From NCBI GenBank assembly GCA_947683625.1, contig CANTUR010001074.1, positions 62,001 through 126,000 of the forward strand: 64,000 bases of DNA. Direction: 5' to 3'. This document shows, in pieces, positions 59,767 through 64,000 of this stretch. The notes under the pieces were generated by a model. That model was not told the DNA's origin, did no database searches, and worked only from the letters and a program-made list of their open reading frames with translations. The DNA comes from Mallotus nudiflorus (taxonomy: Eukaryota; Streptophyta; Magnoliopsida; Malpighiales; Euphorbiaceae). Each line of letters opens with the position of its first letter. Within the stretch, counting starts at the first letter, position 1. Made by a program: the position numbers and the translations under genes.

Positions 59767-60069
59767 CTATATTTGCATGCAGTATAATCCTATATATATA
59801 ATCCTATATATTATCATAGGACATGATTTCACAACCTTATCTATAATTACAATACCCCCAGCAGGCATTGATACACAAATATTATACCTCAAAGGTTCTA
59901 CATTGCTATGGTTTTTCAATGGAAATTCATAGGAAATAAATAAACATGTTGATCCTAGATTAATTAATGCATAAGCATCAAAACTATAGATAGAGATTAT
60001 ACCGGTCACAACATCAGATGTAGAAGGTGCTTCTTGTTTTGTCACTACATATACTCTAGTTTGAGGCAA
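59767..60069 (-). pseudogene. Tekay-like aspartic protease, active-site Asp changed
   Basis: It begins MPQTRVYVVTKQEAP and reaches ALINLGSTCLFIS at about 59970-59935. The family form is VLID-[PS]-G-[AS]-T-H-S-F, so the catalytic Asp is Asn and the adjacent residue Leu. A frame loss lies between it and RT. Confidence 0.75.
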
Positions 60070-60920
60070 TGATTGTTGAGGTTAGCCTATCTATCTAGCC
60101 TGTACCATATTAGAACCTCCTCCTCATCCCATTCCTCTACCTCTTCCTTTACTCACTCCTTCCTAAGTCATATTTTCACCCATGTTACTCTACTTGTAAC
60201 CTAACTCTCACTGGCTCAGTTCTTACTCCAATAATCTCTGGCTATATGCCTCGGCTTACCATAATGAAAATAAAGTATCTACCTTTGTCCCTAACACTCT
60301 CCACCATGAAACCTACCACATCTAGCACATGATGCATTGTACCCCCGGCTAGTTGAAACACCTTCCTCACCTCTTTTACACTCTGCTCTACTCTAATTGT
60401 AACCACCTCATCCACTACTACCCGATGTTACTATGGTAGACCTATTCATATTTTGATGGCTAACTCCTCTCCTATAATATCTACTCCCTTGAGGCCTAGA
60501 ACCTCTAAAAGAAAAATCTCTTCCTTTTCTTTTTGAACCACCATACTCACTTATCACCTTTCTTTTCTTTATTGACATTGCATCTTTCTCAATCAAACAC
60601 TTTTCCACCCTTAATATAACCTCTAATAAAGAATTATAACTTGGTGGCTTTAAGGAAATCTTTTGTCGAATATCCATGCTCAATCCCTTCTCAAACCGTC
60701 TTTATTTTACATTTTTTGTAACCACTTCTTCTAATGCATATTTTCACCTCCATGCATCTCATATTCTAATATAGTCATGTTTTTCTGTTCTAAGCTCAAA
60801 AACTCCATTTTCTTTCAATCTCTATACATTATTTGTGTATATTTATTTGTAAATTCCCTAAGGAAGTCATCCCAAGTCAGGGTCACATGTTTGTTTTTAC
60901 TTCTTGGAATCATATCTTAC
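60070..60920 (-). pseudogene. Tekay-like gag, N-terminus missing
   Basis: The first recognisable block is VTLTWDDFLREFTNKYTQ then MEFLSLEQKNMTILEYE (60890-60760), the retrotrans_gag core. A basic stretch follows (GSKRKGRDFSFRGSRPQGSR). A zinc knuckle region at about 60345-60250 carries CARCGRFHGGEC, then FHYGKPRHIARDYW, with its Cys ligands altered. Stops are frequent. The upstream end coincides with the start of LTR D. Confidence 0.8.
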
Positions 60921-63002
60921 TATCATACCTCAAATTTGACTATCCCCATAAAGGTCCAATGATGAAATGAATCTTTAAAAAACTAGAGTCAGCTCATTTA
61001 TAACACCTTTGAAGTGTGCAACCCTAAAACCCTAACTGATCCCACCAATGTGCAAATCAATCACTGAGCTAATAAGTTGTGCTCTGACCTTATGAAATTC
61101 AAATAATCAGAATAATAAGAGGTTTATTTCTAGAATCTCCTCTCATAACATGCAACTTATTGACTCAGTGTTCATTTCATCAGATCGAGACCTAACTTTG
61201 TTAAAAAATAAAAATTAATTTTGATAAAATGAAATTCATAAACACATCTAAAAGTCTCCAAAATCTCTAGAAGTGGTCCTGGAATACTCCAAAATAACCT
61301 GAGGATTAGCATGCGTCGCCTAGAAGTGTGCATGCAGCCATGAACACCCCTAAGTGTTACACGCTAAAATCAAAGCTGAATCATACTAAACGAACTTTGA
61401 GAACATGTCTAGAAGGCTCTAAAATCTCCAAAAGTGGTCCTAGAATAGTCCAAAACACCCAGAGGGTTAGCGCGTGTCGCTTAGAAGTGTGCAAAAACAC
61501 TCTTAGGTGTCATGCATTAAAATTGAGGCCGAATTAAACAACATGGACTATAGAAATGCATTTGAAAGGCCCAAAAAACCCTATGAACCAACTTTGAAAA
61601 AGCCCAAAAAAGCCCTAAATTGAGTGTGTAACGTGTGAAAGTGCACATAACCACACGCGAAAGCATATGGCCATATGCCAGCCCATGACCACACACCAAG
61701 AGTGCAGTCACAAGCACTTCACATGGTCACACACTTTGTCCTAGGGACACACACGTGACCATGCCTATGCCCCCCTCTTCCTCATATTTTTCACTATAAA
61801 TATGTACCTCCACACCCTATTTTGAGGGGGGAGCAAGAGGAAACATACACACACACTCAAAAATTTGTCCACTTGAAAGCACTAAAAACTTGCTTTTAGA
61901 TAGTTTTAGCTCTCCCAATACATTTTTCTTAGGTCATTAGGTCTCCCTTCCACCAAACCTAGCCTCATCTTTGTCAAAGCATGCTTTAAACTTATACAAA
62001 CTAGCATCATTCTGCACATCATTTTAAACCTCTCAATAAGGAAAGATTGATAATCCCTTAAAGTTAAAGCTTCAAAACCCACACAAGGTCAATTGAATTT
62101 AAGGACCCCCACATAATCATTTTAGAAGATTTATTTTATCATACTGCATTTTATTTTATTATCTCTAGCATTTATGAATATTATTGTGCTTATGTGATGA
62201 GACTGGTAATTTGCTTATTATGTGAATAATTTAGACTCTATTTTTTACTCATCTCATGTCATCATTTTACATCCTCTAGTTTTAAAAAGTGAAATCATGC
62301 CGTAAATATCAATAATTTGAAAAGTTCATTTTTCAAACTAGAGTCATCATATTCCCAGCCTAGTGATGTCACCATACATCCCCTATATTGTCATCATATA
62401 TCATTATAGCATAAATAATCACTGCAAACATACATGACTGTGTACATTTTGCTCACCCTTTCAAGTGATTGAGTGTCCATTGCTTATCCTATTATTCATG
62501 TGATCGGGCAAGCTATGTGCATAGTCTTGTTTACCTTACAAGTTCGTTACACCTAAGCTAGATTTACTTCTCCGTGATCCTTTTTTTCCTTTTATGTGTA
62601 TTTTATTAGGAAAACAGTGTAATAATGATATTTCAGCTTTATCATCTTCCATTATCTAATGTACTGTGTGAATGCAATACAAACTATCATTGCTAAAACT
62701 AAGGTGTTATGGTAGCTATACATTGAATATTATATGATGAGAAATAGTCAAAAAGTATATGTGATCCCCCGAACCTAGAAAACTCTACTAGGGGCAATAC
62801 TCATTGAGTGACCCGATGTTGTCCCTTTCTTTTCTTAAATTTCTAAAACTTGGGTGGTAACTCCATAAAATCTACAATGTGTCTTGTTCCTCCCGAGACT
62901 AATCATTTGTCCCTATTTGGTGAAGTTGCCATGTCCCATAGACACTTGTAAGCTAAAAAGCCACAAAATAAAAGCACCAAAAAAACACAAGTCGATCACT
63001 CA
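60921..63002 (+). repeat. D LTR (2082 bp)
   Basis: It starts TATCATACCTCAAATTTG and ends GATCACTCA. It is about 240 bp longer than LTRs A, B and C because of an internal duplication (61243-61558) and extra CACACG-rich words near 61640-61735. TATA box TATAAATA at 61795-61802. Confidence 0.85.
61243..61558. repeat. Tandem duplication, period about 158 bp, in U3 of LTR D
   Basis: Both copies contain ACATSTAGAAGKCTC-like starts, then AGTGGTCCTRGAATA and TTAGCRYGYGTCGCYTAGAA, then GTGTTACACGC or GTGTCATGCAT. LTRs A and C have the block only once. Confidence 0.75.
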
Positions 63003-63005
63003 TAG

Positions 63006-63023
63006 TGGCGACTCCACTAGGGA
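63006..63023 (+). other. Primer binding site of D
   Basis: TGGCGACTCCACTAGGGA lies 3 bp after the LTR end and is the least mutated site of the family in the window. Confidence 0.75.
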
Positions 63024-63168
63024 TTTCTAAGTAAAAGAGATCAAGTAAAAAATGACTATTTCTCATGATTCAATACTCAATCACATAGAGCCCCACACCA
63101 CTACATTTGCACTACACATCACACGTGCACCACTAGTACCTAAAACCTTAATAATATTGAATGACATT

Positions 63169-64000
63169 GTGTAAGCACCCAATTTTGGGATGCAATTGAG
63201 CACACATGCGATGAAAGCCCCTATAATGGAAATCTAATCAAGAATTGATCTCTAGTGTCAAGTTTTATGATTTAAAGGACTAAATTACTATGTTTTGTGG
63301 ATTTAATAGCAAAATTGGTTTTTCAAGGATTTGAATGCAAAAATTAAAAAATTTTGAGGACCTTTTTTATAATTTAATTTAAAAAATGAGGATCGTCCGA
63401 CATTTAATGCCGATCGGTATTATTTAATGTTGACTAGCATCACATAATGTCGATCGGCATTATGCAATGCTAACCAACATTATAGGATGAAAATTGGCAT
63501 TCCAAAGTGCTGATTTTTGCTAAAAATTTATTTTTTACGTTGAAATTTCATTTTTTTCATCATTTTTTAATTTTTTTCATTGGTAGAGGACACCACGTGT
63601 TCCTACGTGTGCAAGTCTTTGATTTTTTTTTAAAACTCTATCACCATCCTATTATCTTGATTTTGAAAGTTCAAAAATAAAAATCCAGCACAACTTCCCT
63701 ACGTGATCACAGGGGTTGGAGGTTGCTAGGCTAGGCTTTAAAAGCCAGAAGGAAGGAGGCAAAAAAAGGAGAGGAGACCCTAAAGAAGTAGAGGCTGCAA
63801 AAGAAAAAAAAAACCATAGTTATTTTCTTTACTATGCAAAAAGCCACATACCTTAACTCTTCATTTTTTTCATTTTCAAAACCTTTAAGAAATCAACAAA
63901 AAATACGCGCTTTGCTTTTAAAGTTTAGAAAATCAAGAAAAAAACAATAGAGTCAATCTCAAAACAGTGATAATCCCAATTTGAGGGGCATTCAAACGAC
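63169..64000 (+). repeat. LTR F, unrelated family, continues beyond the window
   Basis: It starts TGTAAGCACCCAATTTTGGG where homology of D to A ends. A palindromic repeat block lies at 63398-63505. A TATA-like CTTTAAAAGCC at 63733-63743 is followed by a purine-rich leader (AGGAAGGAGGCAAAAAAAGG). Start form and layout fit a gypsy LTR, but no protein domain is in the window to confirm. Confidence 0.5.
63398..63505. repeat. Palindromic tandem units around GCCGATCGGC in LTR F
   Basis: Five units of about 20-22 bp: AATGCCGATCGGTATT, AATGTTGACTAGCATC, AATGTCGATCGGCATT, AATGCTAACCAACATT and a weaker fifth. Two are nearly perfect palindromes. They lie upstream of the TATA-like site. Confidence 0.75.

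Larger units (their letters stand above)
54041..60920 (-). mobile_element. Tekay-like Ty3/gypsy chromovirus, 5'-truncated
   Basis: On the minus strand the order is gag (from 60920), protease, RT, RNase H, integrase with a C-terminal chromodomain-like part, polypurine tract and 3' LTR (56562-54041). Gag begins mid-domain where LTR D starts; the 5' LTR and the gag N-terminus are missing. Motifs such as HFSTAFHPQ-like NTSFHPQIDGQSERIIQTLE are typical of chromoviruses. Confidence 0.85.
60921..63168 (+). mobile_element. Element D: LTR and leader start of an A/B/C-family element
   Basis: An LTR (60921-63002), PBS and about 145 bp of leader match A (9220-9365) and then stop at ATGACATTG, where a different LTR begins. 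The rest of D is absent or lies beyond the window, interrupted by F. Confidence 0.8.

Noticed and set aside
1..64000. tRNA, rRNA, organelle insertions or host genes
   Set aside because: None was recognised on either strand; short tRNA-complementary stretches are retrotransposon primer binding sites only.

Overview
The window looks like heterochromatic, transposon-packed DNA from a flowering plant nuclear genome, probably a eudicot with a large genome; the species cannot be told. Almost every base can be assigned to LTR retrotransposons of lineages known from plants (Ty3/gypsy Tat/Ogre-like, Ty3/gypsy chromovirus Tekay-like, Ty1/copia SIRE/Maximus-like, Ty1/copia Ale-like). I found no host gene, tRNA, rRNA or CRISPR. 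All coding regions carry stops and frameshifts, so I list them as pseudogenes. The open frames are pieces of gag, protease, reverse transcriptase (RT), RNase H and integrase.

Layout. 1-1882: LTR and 3' untranslated region of a minus-strand Tat-like element (called E) with tandem repeats. 1883-53975: one SIRE-like copia element, about 9.8 kb after nested insertions are subtracted. Its 5' LTR is split at 2091/41369 by a plus-strand Ogre/Tat-like element (A/C, 2092-41368, about 15.9 kb without its own insertions). A/C is in turn split twice: its 5' LTR holds a 3'-truncated Tat element (T1, 2218-7495), and its leader holds an 18-kb block (10238-28362). That block contains an LTR scrap, a copia gag/LTR scrap, about 650 bp of unassigned DNA, and a complete minus-strand relative of A/C (B, 12305-28362, 16.06 kb). 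The SIRE integrase is also broken by a 3.0-kb solo LTR (45104-48101). 54041-60920: minus-strand Tekay-like chromovirus lacking its 5' end. 60921-63168: LTR and leader start of a further member of the A/B/C family (D). 63169-64000: start of an unrelated LTR (F).

The most interesting cargo is a plant mobile domain (PMD, aminotransferase-like) gene with recognisable introns. It lies antisense to gag-pol between integrase and the 3' LTR in both B (15950-18545, plus) and C (35835-38480, minus). Beside it are tandem repeat arrays that differ between the two copies. In both elements the RT catalytic motif reads Y-[VI]-N-D instead of Y-V-D-D. B and C lie in opposite orientation, so the region could give long double-stranded RNA if transcribed through.
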